NCBI GenBank assembly: GCA_015179045.1
Contig: WHUZ01000001.1
Location: forward strand, 310,001 to 374,000
Reading direction: 5' to 3'
Source of the DNA: Kalaharituber pfeilii
Taxonomy: Eukaryota > Ascomycota > Pezizomycetes > Pezizales > Pezizaceae
DNA length: 64,000 nt
Every line of letters begins with the position of its first letter. Position 1 is the stretch's first letter. Below, one piece after another: positions 33,002 through 43,379 of the stretch. The position numbers were made by a program, and so were the translations under genes. Below the pieces are notes generated by a model. It made no database searches. It had not been told where the DNA came from and was given only the letters and a program-made list of their open reading frames with translations.

Positions 33002-35232
33002 ATGGCTGCTAGCGCCCCCGACAAAACAGGCATCACAGCTGCCGGTCTGTCCACATCGCGAAAAGGCATGGCACCCGCTTTCAAGCCCACAGTGGTCACC
33101 GGCAACCCCACTACTTCAGCAATAACTCAACAAACAGCTGGGGATCTAGATACTGTTTCCGAAGCAGGGATTCTCACTCCCCAAACTGGCACATCAACCC
33201 CAACCAGAAATACTCTAGAGGTTTCGCTAGCTGGTATTGCACGAATGGACAGTCGCAGCAATGAGACTGGCCGAATCTACCCAGAGCTCACGCAAATATA
33301 TACAGGTTGTGATGAGGAGAATATGGTAATGGAGGTCAAGTTTGTGTCAAAAGCTTCCAGGAACGTGGTCTATGCATGGCGTTTTGGCGTTGCAGAGGAT
33401 AAAATCCGCCAGAGCCCAGTGTTGAAATCCGCTCTTCAGGGATGGACTGGAACTAAGGATTTGGGCACTTTGCGTACTACATTTCAAAAGGCTTCCAGTG
33501 AAAACAATCCTGAGATGGAGATGAAAGTTCTCACGCTCACTTGCCCTATCCCATTCTCGGTACCCACAAGCAAAAAGGATAAAAAGGACATTCAACAACA
33601 AGTCAATGCTGTCCGAGACATTCTAATGGCACTGCATGGGAGGGGAAAACAAATTCCGACCACATATAATTTGCATGAAGTTGAGTACCGTGTGATGTGG
33701 GCTCACTGGTTTCAATGGGTTGAACCAATCCTGACACAAATTCGACTGTGGTTTGTTGTGCTCAAACCGAAGATCACAAACAAGCTGATGAATCAAAGAA
33801 TGAAGCACAAGGAAGTGAAGTCACTGCTCAACATATCCTTCATTTTTGAATATTTTTCTCGAAGGTATATGTTAACAATGGTACCATGCTCACCTACCTC
33901 AACACCATCTTCCTTTCTCACATTTAATAACGATGTGTACGATTTCGTGATTCCAATGATGGAAATTCAAGGTTAGTCCCGCTACCAAATTCCACGTGCT
34001 CGATGTCCATATTACATAACTCATGCTAAGCGGTTACTTATGTTGCAGATCACATTACAAACACAATAGAAGATGCCAAAGGGAAGCTGAGAAAGCTGGT
34101 CAAGTTGATCCTATTCAATCTCACGAAATCCAAGAGTATCAGAATGCATCACCCTGAGCTGCACGTCAAGGGCTTCACACCGGACTGGAACAACTTAAAG
34201 AAGTCTCGCTGTTCCCCGATTATGCTCGGCGCCTTCCTCCAGAGCCTTGATGCTGAGTTCGGCCATACTGGTCTCTCTATTGCTAGTCCCGCTACAGAAA
34301 GTGCACGATTGTGGACCACATCATGTAGATTCTGTGAGGGGATGCCTTGGTCCCTCGCAGCTAATGACTCATTATCTCAGATGTTCGAAACGTTTCAGAG
34401 GGTTATTGACAGTGTGCTCCAGACTCACGAAGAGTTCCGTGTGTGCTGGTCTCCCTGTGCCTCATTCCTCCCTGAACTTCAAAAGGCACTGTTCACAATT
34501 GAACAAGAAATCGAGGGCTTTAAACTCCTAATCTCAGAGGAGCACCAGATAGATCGCATTCTTGGTCCACACAGCCAGAGCAATCAGGTTCAGAGGCAAG
34601 GGCTTATGGATTTGCTTGACAATCGGCCGCAAGCGCAGAAGGATGTAGATTGGCTTGAGAAGAGGGCCCTGGAATTGCAGTTTTCAGCGGCATCACAAAG
34701 ATTGGAGTTCTGGAAGCTGAGTGGCTACTTAAGGCGGACCTGGGACCTCCAGCAGCGGTCACCAGAGGTAGAAAGAGCTTTCATCAACGGAGCTTCGCAT
34801 CCTACATCAAAGTGGCTTCTGGCTCTATTCGTGATTTTGTTTGCTCTCGTCCTCTACTTCCTGCTCTTCAAGTTTAGTCTTGTAGCTGAGCTGATGCGGC
34901 TCGCCCTCCGCTTCCTGCTCTCCAGGTTTCTTCTTCTTGGTCATACGTATCGACTGATGCTACGGCGGCTGGCGATGTCGATGAATCAGTCGATGACTAG
35001 ACTGGCGATGTCGATGAATCAGTCGATGACTAGACTGGCGATGTTGATGAATCAGTCGATGACTAGACTGGCGATGTTGATGAATCAGTCGATGACTAGA
35101 CTGGCGATGTCGATGTATCAGTCGATGACTAGACAGGCGATGTCGATGAATCAGTCGATGACTATACTTATATACTATAGTAGATTGTTGTTACATCGGA
35201 TAATGCTGGGACTGGCGGGTGTTATCCAATAA
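33002..35232 (+). CDS. Unrecognised tail-anchored protein with C-terminal coding minisatellite
   Basis: Two exons, 33002-33971 and 34049-35232, joined over a 77-bp GT-AG intron (branch-like GCTAAG), give 717 residues. An in-frame triplet at 32990 is TTG, so the ATG at 33002 is chosen. Residues 1-80 are Thr/Ser-rich and probably disordered; 95-560 look folded and mostly helical, with a Cys-containing SLxAEFGHTGL region in exon 2. A strong membrane helix (WLLALFVILFALVLYFLLF, about 579-597) follows, then a basic hydrophobic stretch, then five full and one partial 11-residue repeats (MSMNQSMTRLA). This suggests a tail-anchored membrane protein with a repeat tail on the far side. A decayed paralogue lies at 23860-24115. 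No domain is recognised. The transposon-end sequence CTGTTCTCGTGCCCAG lies at 32912, 90 bp upstream of the start. Confidence 0.7.
34975..35164 (+). repeat. In-frame 33-bp minisatellite
   Basis: Units start at 34975, 35008, 35041, 35074, 35107 and 35140 (the last is partial) and differ by only one or a few bases each. Length 33 keeps the reading frame, so copy-number change lengthens the protein without breaking it. Confidence 0.85.
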
Positions 35233-35409
35233 AATAGTCTATCGGTTGTAAGATAGACAGATAGTATCCAATACTGCCTCTCGAAGGACCGGAGCGGTGA
35301 GAACTGGCGGGACGAACGTGCGACTGAATGCGAGTGCAAGTGCGAAAGCGTGGGTGCGAAAAGAAGAGAAGAGAAGGTTGTTGATTGTATGTGCTATAGT
35401 ACACAAAGT

Positions 35410-35466
35410 ATCGCCATAGCCCATAGGGCGGCATGCGATAAATGATATTTAATAAACAAAGAAAAA
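35410..35466 (+). mobile_element. Tiny family-1 retroposon, 57 bp with 12-bp TSD
   Basis: AGTACACAAAGT at 35398-35409 and AGTACGCAAAGT at 35467-35478 (one mismatch) flank AT plus the hairpin, GCATGCGATAAATGATATTT and an interrupted A-rich tail. Confidence 0.82.
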
Positions 35467-35478
35467 AGTACGCAAAGT

Positions 35479-35864
35479 CTGCATACATATGGTATCGCCT
35501 CACGTGCTGCCCTTATCTCCACGTGCCCTCTATGCCAAGCCATTCCGTTGTCACCGTTGGAGCGGAGAAATGAATTTTTGTGCTATTTACATGCGATCAG
35601 AACTATGGTAGATACGTATATGGATAATGAACTATACTGTGTTGTACCGGGATATTGCGCACGCACAACCGGTATGAGCGTGGGTGTGCTGCACCTAATT
35701 CCACTACTCTACGCACTGGGTCCTCTGCTGGGAGGTCGCTGGGCAAAGGAGGAAGTGAAGGCAGTATCAGATAGTTGAATGGAGAAGATTACTGAGCATG
35801 AGCGAGAGTTGATTGTATAGCAAGTGCAGAAACCAATATTAGAACGACGTAACTATAGAAAGGT
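35479..35864. other. Intergenic with a solo pogo-like TIR
   Basis: TACCGGGATATTGCGCAC at 35646 is a near-perfect copy of the pogo-like terminal sub-repeat without a partner end nearby; CCAGGATATTGCCCAC at 36731 is a diverged one. A 76-codon ORF at 35548-35778 shows no features. Confidence 0.45.
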
Positions 35865-35924
35865 TTTTTTTTTTTTTTTTTAATTTCACGTGACCCCGCA
35901 TGCAGCTGTTCGCCAAGGCAGGGC
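35865..35924 (-). mobile_element. Tiny family-2 retroposon, 60 bp with 14-bp TSD
   Basis: AACTATAGAAAGGT at 35851-35864 and 35925-35938 (exact) flanks poly-T, AATTTCACGTGACCCCGCAT and GCAGCTGTTCGCCAAGGCAG, then GGC. Confidence 0.88.
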
Positions 35925-36008
35925 AACTATAGAAAGGTAATGGAAAACTTTATACCAGTTTGTGCAGCATCACCATTTCTAAGCATCATCTCCCATGCCC
36001 CTGGACTT

Positions 36009-36074
36009 ACCCTGCCATAGCGAACAGCTGGAAGCGAGTGTTACGTGAAATAAAAAAAAAAAAAAAAAAAAAAA
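36009..36074 (+). mobile_element. Tiny family-2 retroposon, 66 bp with 12-bp TSD
   Basis: GCCCCTGGACTT at 35997-36008 and GCCCCTGAACTT at 36075-36086 (one mismatch) flank ACCCTGCCATAGCGAACAGC, TGGAAGCGAGTGTTACGTGA and a tail of about 24 A. Confidence 0.85.
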
Positions 36075-36086
36075 GCCCCTGAACTT

Positions 36087-37381
36087 CGCTCTAAAGTCGA
36101 CCCCGGAATTCCGGCTTCGCACGTAGGATTTATCTTCTTCAAGCTGATTCTGATCCATTAGGTCTACATCATCTAGGTCTGCCAGTTCTGGGCTATGGGT
36201 ATCCATTAAATGAGAGGCATACAATAGTAGTCCTCTCGACTACAAATCCACCAAAGAGACAGAAGCATGACTAGGATAAATAACCCTATCTGTTTGGCAA
36301 ATTAGTAAACCGAAATGAAAATTTCTATCACTAAGCATAACCCTATCACTAAGCATAATGATCCTTACTAGCATTGGCACTATCCACTATGACAGGTCCA
36401 GCTACCAGTAAATCCGGGAAACCGGCCGGTGAAATTGTTATCCATCCAATAAATGAAAATATCCAATAATTCCACAGGCGCCGACAAAGTTTATGCAATA
36501 TGACCGGTTATCCAGTATGACAGGTATTCAATATGACAGGTTTGTCTGCAGGAGATACAATAGGTTTAAATATGAGTGAAGAGGATTCTGACAGCTAGAG
36601 CATATGATGAAGATTTATTTTTGGTAGTCCTAGAACTTTACATAATAATTTGAAGTATGTGGAATAGTATACTACTTTTAGTAAAATTTGATGTAGTGTA
36701 TAGTTAAATATACAAGAGAATGCACGCTACCAGGATATTGCCCACTCTCCAGATACCACAACAAAAAATTATTATGAGTGCAAATGGCCCTCAAGTGGGC
36801 TAAAATTGAAGCCACAGCATGGGAGAATATGTTGAAATATCCTCCGCATGTTTTCTAGGCTTATTTGTGGCCTTTAAGTGATGACTTATTTAGTACATAC
36901 AAAATCCTATGCTGGACATGTTTTGAGTCGCCATGTGTTAATGATTTTACCCTGAGATCTTAGAGACCTTCTGCTGCCTATTTCCATGAAGTATAGGATG
37001 TTTGGTGGTGCTCAGGCTATTATGTAGAGAATTGCACTGTTATATTGAAGCATACATCTTCACTTATCCATATGCACAGCAATTCTGGCTACTATGCAGT
37101 GTAAAAGCATTGTATGCAGATTCTCTAAGGCTATAACATATAAACACATATATAATGAGGTATTTCCTGAACTGCATCAGCAAAAAAAATCGTTCGGGTC
37201 GCAAGGCGTCCCATGCGTCAGACGACCTAACGCTATGCGACCTCAACCGCCTATCCCAGTGACAGAACTTTTCCGACGGTGTGTCGGCACGCCATTACCA
37301 GTCGGCTATTCTCCTCAACGCGTGATTACTTTCTATGGCTTCCGGAATTTGGCTCTTTCAATCATGACATCCTCAACTATA

Positions 37382-37384
<3 letters not shown>
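36087..37384. other. Intergenic, no gene seen
   Basis: At 36380-36545 the words TATGACAGGT, ATATGACCGG and TATCCA(A/G)TA recur in direct and inverted order, resembling sub-terminal repeats of a Tc1/mariner-like element and the fragment at 15828-15900. No transposase or firm ends. Confidence 0.4.
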
Positions 37385-37419
<35 letters not shown>

Positions 37420-37455
37420 ATAACCCCGCTTGTAGCACGTGGCCATGGCAGGGTA
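37385..37455 (-). mobile_element. Tiny family-2 retroposon, 71 bp with 12-bp TSD
   Basis: TCAACTATAGCC at 37373-37384 and 37456-37467 flanks a 28-T run, TTAAATCACATAACCCCGCT and TGTAGCACGTGGCCATGGCA, then GGGTA. To its right the word TATCAACTA(T/C) recurs three times at about 35-bp spacing (37455-37530). Confidence 0.82.
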
Positions 37456-37529
37456 TCAACTATAGCCTGACATTCGCTGCGTTATCAACTACATCCTGAT
37501 ATTCACTACATTATCAACTACAAACTTAT

Positions 37530-38321
37530 ATGACCTACGTTATCAATTCCGGACTGCGTCCTCAAGTGTGACCTGAATTAGTAATCGGTTACTCGCGCCT
37601 CAGTACATCATTTCTTAACTGACATGAGTAGTAGTATGAACATCATCATTTTCCTCTTGATGCATCTCATCATCTGACTCTTCTTTAGCCCGATTTTAGC
37701 ATTCCACATCAGGATGAAAAGAGTGTCAAAAAGTACGTGGCTGCTGCATTTTTGACTGATGTTTGAACCTGCACAGGATGAGAAGAGATGCAAGTGGTGG
37801 AGGAGTGTGGGGAATACGGTGACAGTGAATATCTCGAGGCGTCCTGCAACTAATTAGAATCTTATATACTTACTCAATCAGTATATTTGCCAAGACAGAC
37901 AACGGGAGCGGCTACGTCTGGTTCTCTGTAGGGCAGCGATAAATTCAAATTTTTCACTTAAGTAAGTAAGGTATTTATTCGGGATTCTGACCAGTACTGT
38001 AGCCCAGGCTAGCTGGCATAAATATGGATGGCCCGGGCCATTGGTCTTAGCATGGCTGGCCCAGGCTATCCACTTTTGTGTGGAAGAAATGCCTTGCCTG
38101 GGCCAGTCATCAGTGGCCCCGCTAAGATGGCTGGCCCTGAACATCTATAAATTCTTTTTGTTGCACTCTTAGACCCAGGATTAACTAGAAGAGTCTCCCG
38201 ACTAGAGCCTTATCAGTTTTTTTTTTTCATCTTCCTCTGGCTTTCTAAATGCACTTACCGTCTGCCAGTGCGGCAAACAAAGCCAAAGAAATACCGCAAC
38301 CACATTACTAATCCTACGTCT
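37530..38321. other. Intergenic, no gene seen
   Basis: No supported gene. 38010-38150 is GC-rich with repeated and inverted GGCCCGGGCC/TGGCCCAGGC words, similar in style to 150-310; possibly part of an unclassified repeat. Confidence 0.4.
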
Positions 38322-38357
38322 TTTTTTTCTTACTCACGTAATCACGCATAGAGGCTG
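38322..38357 (-). mobile_element. 36-bp family-2b insertion with 12-bp TSD
   Basis: AATCCTACGTCT at 38310-38321 and 38358-38369 (exact) flanks only TTTTTTTCTTACTCACGTAA and TCACGCATAGAGGCTG. The complement ends TTACGTGAGTAAGAAAAAAA, matching the end of the 15508 copy. Unique sequence is about 25 nt. Confidence 0.82.
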
Positions 38358-38369
38358 AATCCTACGTCT

Positions 38370-39532
38370 GCCAGATCATGCAGCAAGTTGTTTTAGGCTG
38401 GTGGTCATCGCTATGCCTCACAGGGACATACTCCAAGCAAGATATCATAGGGATGCGAAGCAACAGCTGGATCTCCAACTCAATGCCTGCAGGTGGTTGT
38501 GTTTGCCTTTAAAATTACGTTCGGATTCGAAGGCATAAAGATGTAAGATCCGGCCACAAGCGTCCTTACCGTCTTTATCCAAACTTCAATTACAGTTTCT
38601 CTAGCGACCGCTCCCGTCGCGTCTCCTATAAGTGTTATCCTATGACAAATGGAACCTTGAGGCTATTCAAGGAGTTTGATATTTAAGGACGCATCCCGCA
38701 TTACACCGCAGGTAAAAGCTAAATCTACAACCAACAACACCCAAGCATTCCAGTATACAACCAAAGGCCTCCTGGGAGAGGGGTGACGCAGGCATTATAC
38801 AGCTGGAGACCACGTATTATTCCGCAGTATACTGAAAGGAAGGAAAGTCCGTGTTTCATGGGCAGTGAGATGTGATACCTCCAAATCCTCCACCGCCCAC
38901 ACCATCAGACGCTCATATCATCATGGTCATAAAGATTCCGCGCTCGACCAATTAGGAAATGTGTTCTGCTTTTTAATTTTCCTCCACCGTGTCAACAACG
39001 TTCAAGGTCGTGCCCATCAGGGAAGGCGATACGGAGTGCTGGGTGCGGTCCTCATTTGTAGGTCATTGGCGACCTTTTTTGTCTCAACAGTAGGGGTAAA
39101 CTCAGATTGTTGTACACCGTCATGCATGCAGGCAAGCAAAGTTCCGCCAGATATAGAGGTACATGTGAGTAACATACTTACTCTCCGAGACTCTATCCAT
39201 GCTTATTCTTATGTGTACATTCACATCCAGTAACACACACTTTTCACACTGCACCAACTCATTCTTCACTTGTATCCTCCTTCAACCATCGCATGAGAAC
39301 CTCCTCAAAGTTATGGAATAACACCATCCTCTGTGGCAGGATGGTGGGTTTCATAAAGACTGCCATTCGAAACAAAGCCGTATGCACCTTTAAGTACGAC
39401 TATGCTTGATAGCCGCATGTCGAATTGAACAGCTCAGTGTAGCCCTCCATTTCCAGGGCAAGATCTGGGTTGGGAAGTTTCTTGCGGTGAGGTGATACAA
39501 CTACTGCACAATAGCAGGACGAAAAGGGGCAA
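38370..39532. other. Intergenic upstream of the GCR1_C gene
   Basis: A 122-codon ORF at 38865-39233 has no recognisable feature and is not called. No repeat tail found. Confidence 0.35.
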
Positions 39533-39540
39533 TATATAAA
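39533..39540 (+). promoter_or_regulatory. TATA-like box of the GCR1_C gene
   Basis: TATATAAA lies about 230 bp upstream of the ATG at 39767. Positional inference only. Confidence 0.35.
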
Positions 39541-39766
39541 TGCCTCAGGTCACCCTGTTAGCTTCTTCTGCCTATAAGTACCCACTAATTCTTCATTCAC
39601 AAGCGGAGAGCTCAGTAAAATCTTCATTGTTCTGCCTCTCTGCTCATTTTCTTGACGTTTTGCTCACTCTTAAACGTCCAATCGCTGAGCCCTATATACT
39701 CCTGCTAGCCATTCTGCAGCCTCTCAATCATTAGCGCTGACATATATTGCCAAGAACAGGACCAAC

Positions 39767-41008
39767 ATGCGTTACTTCACAGCTATCAACGCTACACGTA
39801 CAGGTTCCCCAAGCCTCCAAAGGAAAAGAAAAAGAACCGCCCAAATTAAAAGCGTCACTGAAAGCAGAACAAAGAAAAGACGCGGATCCGAAGTTAGTTG
39901 CCAAGATTCAACGCCAATGACCATGTCGCACTCGGGCAGCGCACATGAGATTGTGGAATCAAGCTATAACCAAGTACAACAAATTCTGGAGACAATATCC
40001 GAGATTGATACCACGAATATCCCATTAGAGGATGCACAAGCCCTTAAAACGTGGGCAAATGATGGTACTGTCTTGCTACAGAAATTTTATCGTCATGAAC
40101 AGGAAACAACAATTTCGTGTGACTCACGAGCAAACGTCATGCCCAGCGAGGCGGCGAGTGAATTCAGGAGAGACAGTTGGAGTCCCAAACATGGACATGG
40201 AGACACCCCAACCCCTGCGGTTAACGACGAGCAGAAGGGCAAGAAACTGAAGTCGGGCGGTTCCCGACTTCATATATATAGAATGGACCGCAAAAACGTC
40301 ACTTCCATCCACGACCTGTGGGTGGAATATAGTATGGGACTTCCGAAGGTCACAGGAACGCAAAATCCCGCGGACACCCGAAATTGGGAGGGAGATAGAT
40401 GGCCATCTATCAAATTTCTAGAAGCCACCTATGGCGCTGCCTGGCGATCCGGGGATGGAGACCGCCAATTTTTTCACCGGCGTCAGTATATATGGAAGAG
40501 AGTGGAGGACATGACAACCTTCAAGCTTGCAAAACTCCAACAGCTGGGCGTAGTGACATCTGAAGAAGCCACCTTCTTGGACGGTGAGATCCATAGAGCG
40601 GTCGAGTGGGAGGCCGTCGAGTGGTTAGGAAACGAGTGGAAAGGTGAAACCCTACACCACCTATTCAAAATCTTTCGGCAAACGCCCGAAGAAGACACCA
40701 ACCTAAGAAACGAAGCGGCTCAACAGATTAGTTGGCATGAGAAAGATGTACTGACTGCAGTAAGGCGAGCAAGATCTTCAGCTCGCTTAAGAGAGAACAA
40801 TACTTCACAATCGTCAGGCCATAACAGCCCTACTTCAGCAACGTGTGGCCTTCATGTCCTCGCTGAAGCTGTTGTAAATTCTCTAGCCGTGGAATTCTCG
40901 TCAGATCTTCGGTTCTCAGCGAGCAACGCCCAAGGAAAGCTTTGCATGCCCTCCAGCAATTCTGCACGTAGGGTGGACAATGGCAAACATCGGGCGCAGC
41001 GAGTATAG
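39767..41008 (+). CDS. GCR1_C-type DNA-binding domain protein
   Basis: A single frame of 413 residues from the ATG at 39767. The N-terminus is basic (RKRKR and KKRR, about residues 20-43, nuclear-localisation-like). Residues about 170-250 match the GCR1_C pattern (Pfam-type transcription activator GCR1-like domain): YRMDRKNVTSIHDLWVEY, then WPSIKFLEATYGAAWR, then a basic FHRRQYIWKRVE. In yeast Gcr1 this domain binds CT-box DNA at glycolytic promoters. In filamentous fungi it also occurs in Crypton elements, after a tyrosine recombinase. No recombinase motif is seen here or beside it, so a host DNA-binding protein or a domesticated Crypton remnant are both possible. The C-terminal third is Ser/Ala-rich. 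Intact ORF, nuclear role inferred. Confidence 0.7.
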   Translation: MRYFTAINATRTGSPSLQRKRKRTAQIKSVTESRTKKRRGSEVSCQDSTPMTMSHSGSAHEIVESSYNQVQQILETISEIDTTNIPLEDAQALKTWANDGTVLLQKFYRHEQETTISCDSRANVMPSEAASEFRRDSWSPKHGHGDTPTPAVNDEQKGKKLKSGGSRLHIYRMDRKNVTSIHDLWVEYSMGLPKVTGTQNPADTRNWEGDRWPSIKFLEATYGAAWRSGDGDRQFFHRRQYIWKRVEDMTTFKLAKLQQLGVVTSEEATFLDGEIHRAVEWEAVEWLGNEWKGETLHHLFKIFRQTPEEDTNLRNEAAQQISWHEKDVLTAVRRARSSARLRENNTSQSSGHNSPTSATCGLHVLAEAVVNSLAVEFSSDLRFSASNAQGKLCMPSSNSARRVDNGKHRAQRV

Positions 41009-42469
41009 TTTGACCTGCTCCCGTCAGATATGACAGCCCCAGTACCATGATGATGACACCCAATCGAGAGGTCAAGACTAATAAACCGCATGATTTGCAG
41101 TAGTAGCAATATATGTCTTGATCTCCTTTTCCTGTTTCACTTCTTGCTTTCCCATCACTAATTTGAATTTTGAAATCGGTCAGGCGGCGTTCCGCAATTC
41201 CACAATGCCATTCATTGTAGGATTTTGGCGTTCATGTTACTTTGGTATTAGCTTGGGGTGTCGGTTTCATTCGGCGTTCGGTAAAGTCGCTGGGATTATT
41301 TTTCCAGGATTGTTTTGGAATTCTATTTGTGGTTTTCCTATCTCAGGACACATTCCAAGCGCTGGAGGCTGTCTACGTTGAAATTTATTTGTTAATCATT
41401 GCTAGTACACTCCTGTGGCGTTGGGATTTTGAGTAGATTTTTGACTTTAGCACATTTTAGTTATGGGTTTTGGAATTGTGATCATTTTGACGGAAGGGAT
41501 AAAATAGTCCTCTAAAAAGTGGAGGATGAGCTTGCCTTTAATGGGATAGTGACCCTGTCATAATCCAAAAGGGCGACGTACAGTACGGGTAATGAACCCC
41601 CCTCCCCCCCCCAAAAAAAATAAAATAAAGTAAAATAAAATAAAATAAAATAAAATAAAATAAAATAAAATAAAATAAAAAGGATAGATATTGAATAGTA
41701 AAGAATCGAAATACTGTTGAGATTACTTACAGGAAACCCAGTGTCGAACGGGAAGACTGGTTCTGCAGGAAGCCCTTCTCAGACAGGTTGTGGTGAATGT
41801 ATTGAGCCGTTAAGTTATTGGGAGTATATAAAGTAGCTTTATGCGCCGTCTTTCGTGAAGTACTTTACAACGAAGCATCTTCGTGCCGAGTGGCTTCTCA
41901 GAAAGCGAATTCTGCATCGTCGGCCTACTTCTCGTGCCTGCATCACCAATACCTTTCATTGTCCTACTAGGTTAGGTTGCTGCTGCAACAGAATTCTCAA
42001 ACTTCCACTCCTCTGATATCCAGAACCACATGCAGCTTGCTGAAGGGTGGCGGTGTAGAATAAGTGAAGTAAAACGACCTCAAGAGGGTGAATGTGAATG
42101 TGTGGGGTCCAGTTGCTATCGCTGAGTATTGGACTTAATAATAGAGCGGTTGAAAAGCATAAATCCTGCATAGGACGAAACATTGCGACAGCGAAGGAGA
42201 AAAATAGAAGAACTGCAGGCAAAGAATTTAAATAGTGATAACCTCGGTACCCTAACCGACCCTTGGGCTTCGCTTCACTGTCTTCCCGTTGCAGACAGAG
42301 GTGCATGGTTCCACGGCGCCATTTTTTTCTTTTGTAGTACATATCTCACATGTCCCGGTTATCGCTCTTTGCTATGGCAAGGACCCCTGGACTGGGAACC
42401 ATAAGGTCCAAAGACAGGTACGGTAATCAGTCAGTTGGTTACTATCACTAAACATTTACAAATTAGGCT
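41009..42469. other. Intergenic with old LINE tail and pentanucleotide repeat
   Basis: At 41558-41610, GTCATAATCCAAAAGGGCGA followed by CGTACAGTACGGGTAATGA looks like a very diverged family-1 end. It is followed by (AAAAT)n at about 41620-41690, probably grown from its A tail. ORFs at 41118-41436 and 41956-42404 show no family features. Confidence 0.45.
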
Positions 42470-43295
42470 TACTGTCTTTCACCACAACCCGACGTGTGCC
42501 ACGTCCAGACGCACGTTTTACACCAAAACTGACTGTGCGCGACAACATATATCTCAACCACCAGAACAGAATTTTGTATGCCCTTTTCAGGGGAAATAAA
42601 TGAAGGTTTCTTCACTTTTCATCCCTCTATTTACACTGAAAGGACATTGTGGTTGGTTAATGGCATCATGAGCTTTTCATTGATGTCTTAGCATACATCT
42701 ATACGGAATTCCCATACAAAGTGCACTGGAGGGTAGTATGCACTACTTCCCGTCAATGCTCACCATAATGGCTATGGAATTGTGACTAGACAGTCTCCCT
42801 AATAGGCCTCTTGATGATTAGTGCTTTGATTTGGCTTAATGTTATTTAATGCCTAGTTCATACATCAAATTGCCTTTTCTGGTAGTTTCTCCTATACAAT
42901 TATTGCATACAATGTCTATAAGAATATGAAAAAATTTTGTAAATAACTCTACCAGTTCTTTGGAAATTTTCTTGATGTGCTGCTCACATCTTTGAATAAG
43001 ATAAGATATTGATATTCAGGTGTGATAAGTGGAGTTCAATACTAGTGATATCACAGCGAAAAATATATGCCACACCAATTTATGGTGCGAATTTCATGAG
43101 TGATAAATCCCTTCAAAGCAACATACCTGAAGAAACTAAGGTGTGGAATATGAAGAATAGTCCTTAATTTAACCAGTTTACAAGCATACAAATTTCTATT
43201 CTCGTTGCTGAGATATATGCTGTCATCCGTCGTTAGTTTTGATGTAAAATGTGCGCCGCGACGTGGTGTACGTCGCGTTGTGGTGAAAGACAGTA
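42470..43295. mobile_element. Non-autonomous TIR element with TA TSD, 826 bp
   Basis: The left end TACTGTCTTTCACCACAACC and the right end (complement TACTGTCTTTCACCACAACG) are inverted and alignable over at least 110 bp. Each is preceded by TA (42470-42471, 43294-43295). The interior has no transposase. The TA duplication and 'TACTGT' end suggest Tc1/mariner. Arms are about 85% alike by eye, so it is old. Confidence 0.75.
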
Positions 43296-43379
43296 GGCTA
43301 CCCAATATTAAGAATCATCACTTTTGAAACAAGAAACGGCAATTGGGGGAGAATCCCTGCCTTAATTTATACCAAGCGT

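Noticed and set aside
41620..41690. (AAAAT)n as telomere or centromere repeat
   Set aside because: It directly follows a degenerate LINE 3' end and is best explained as an expanded tail.
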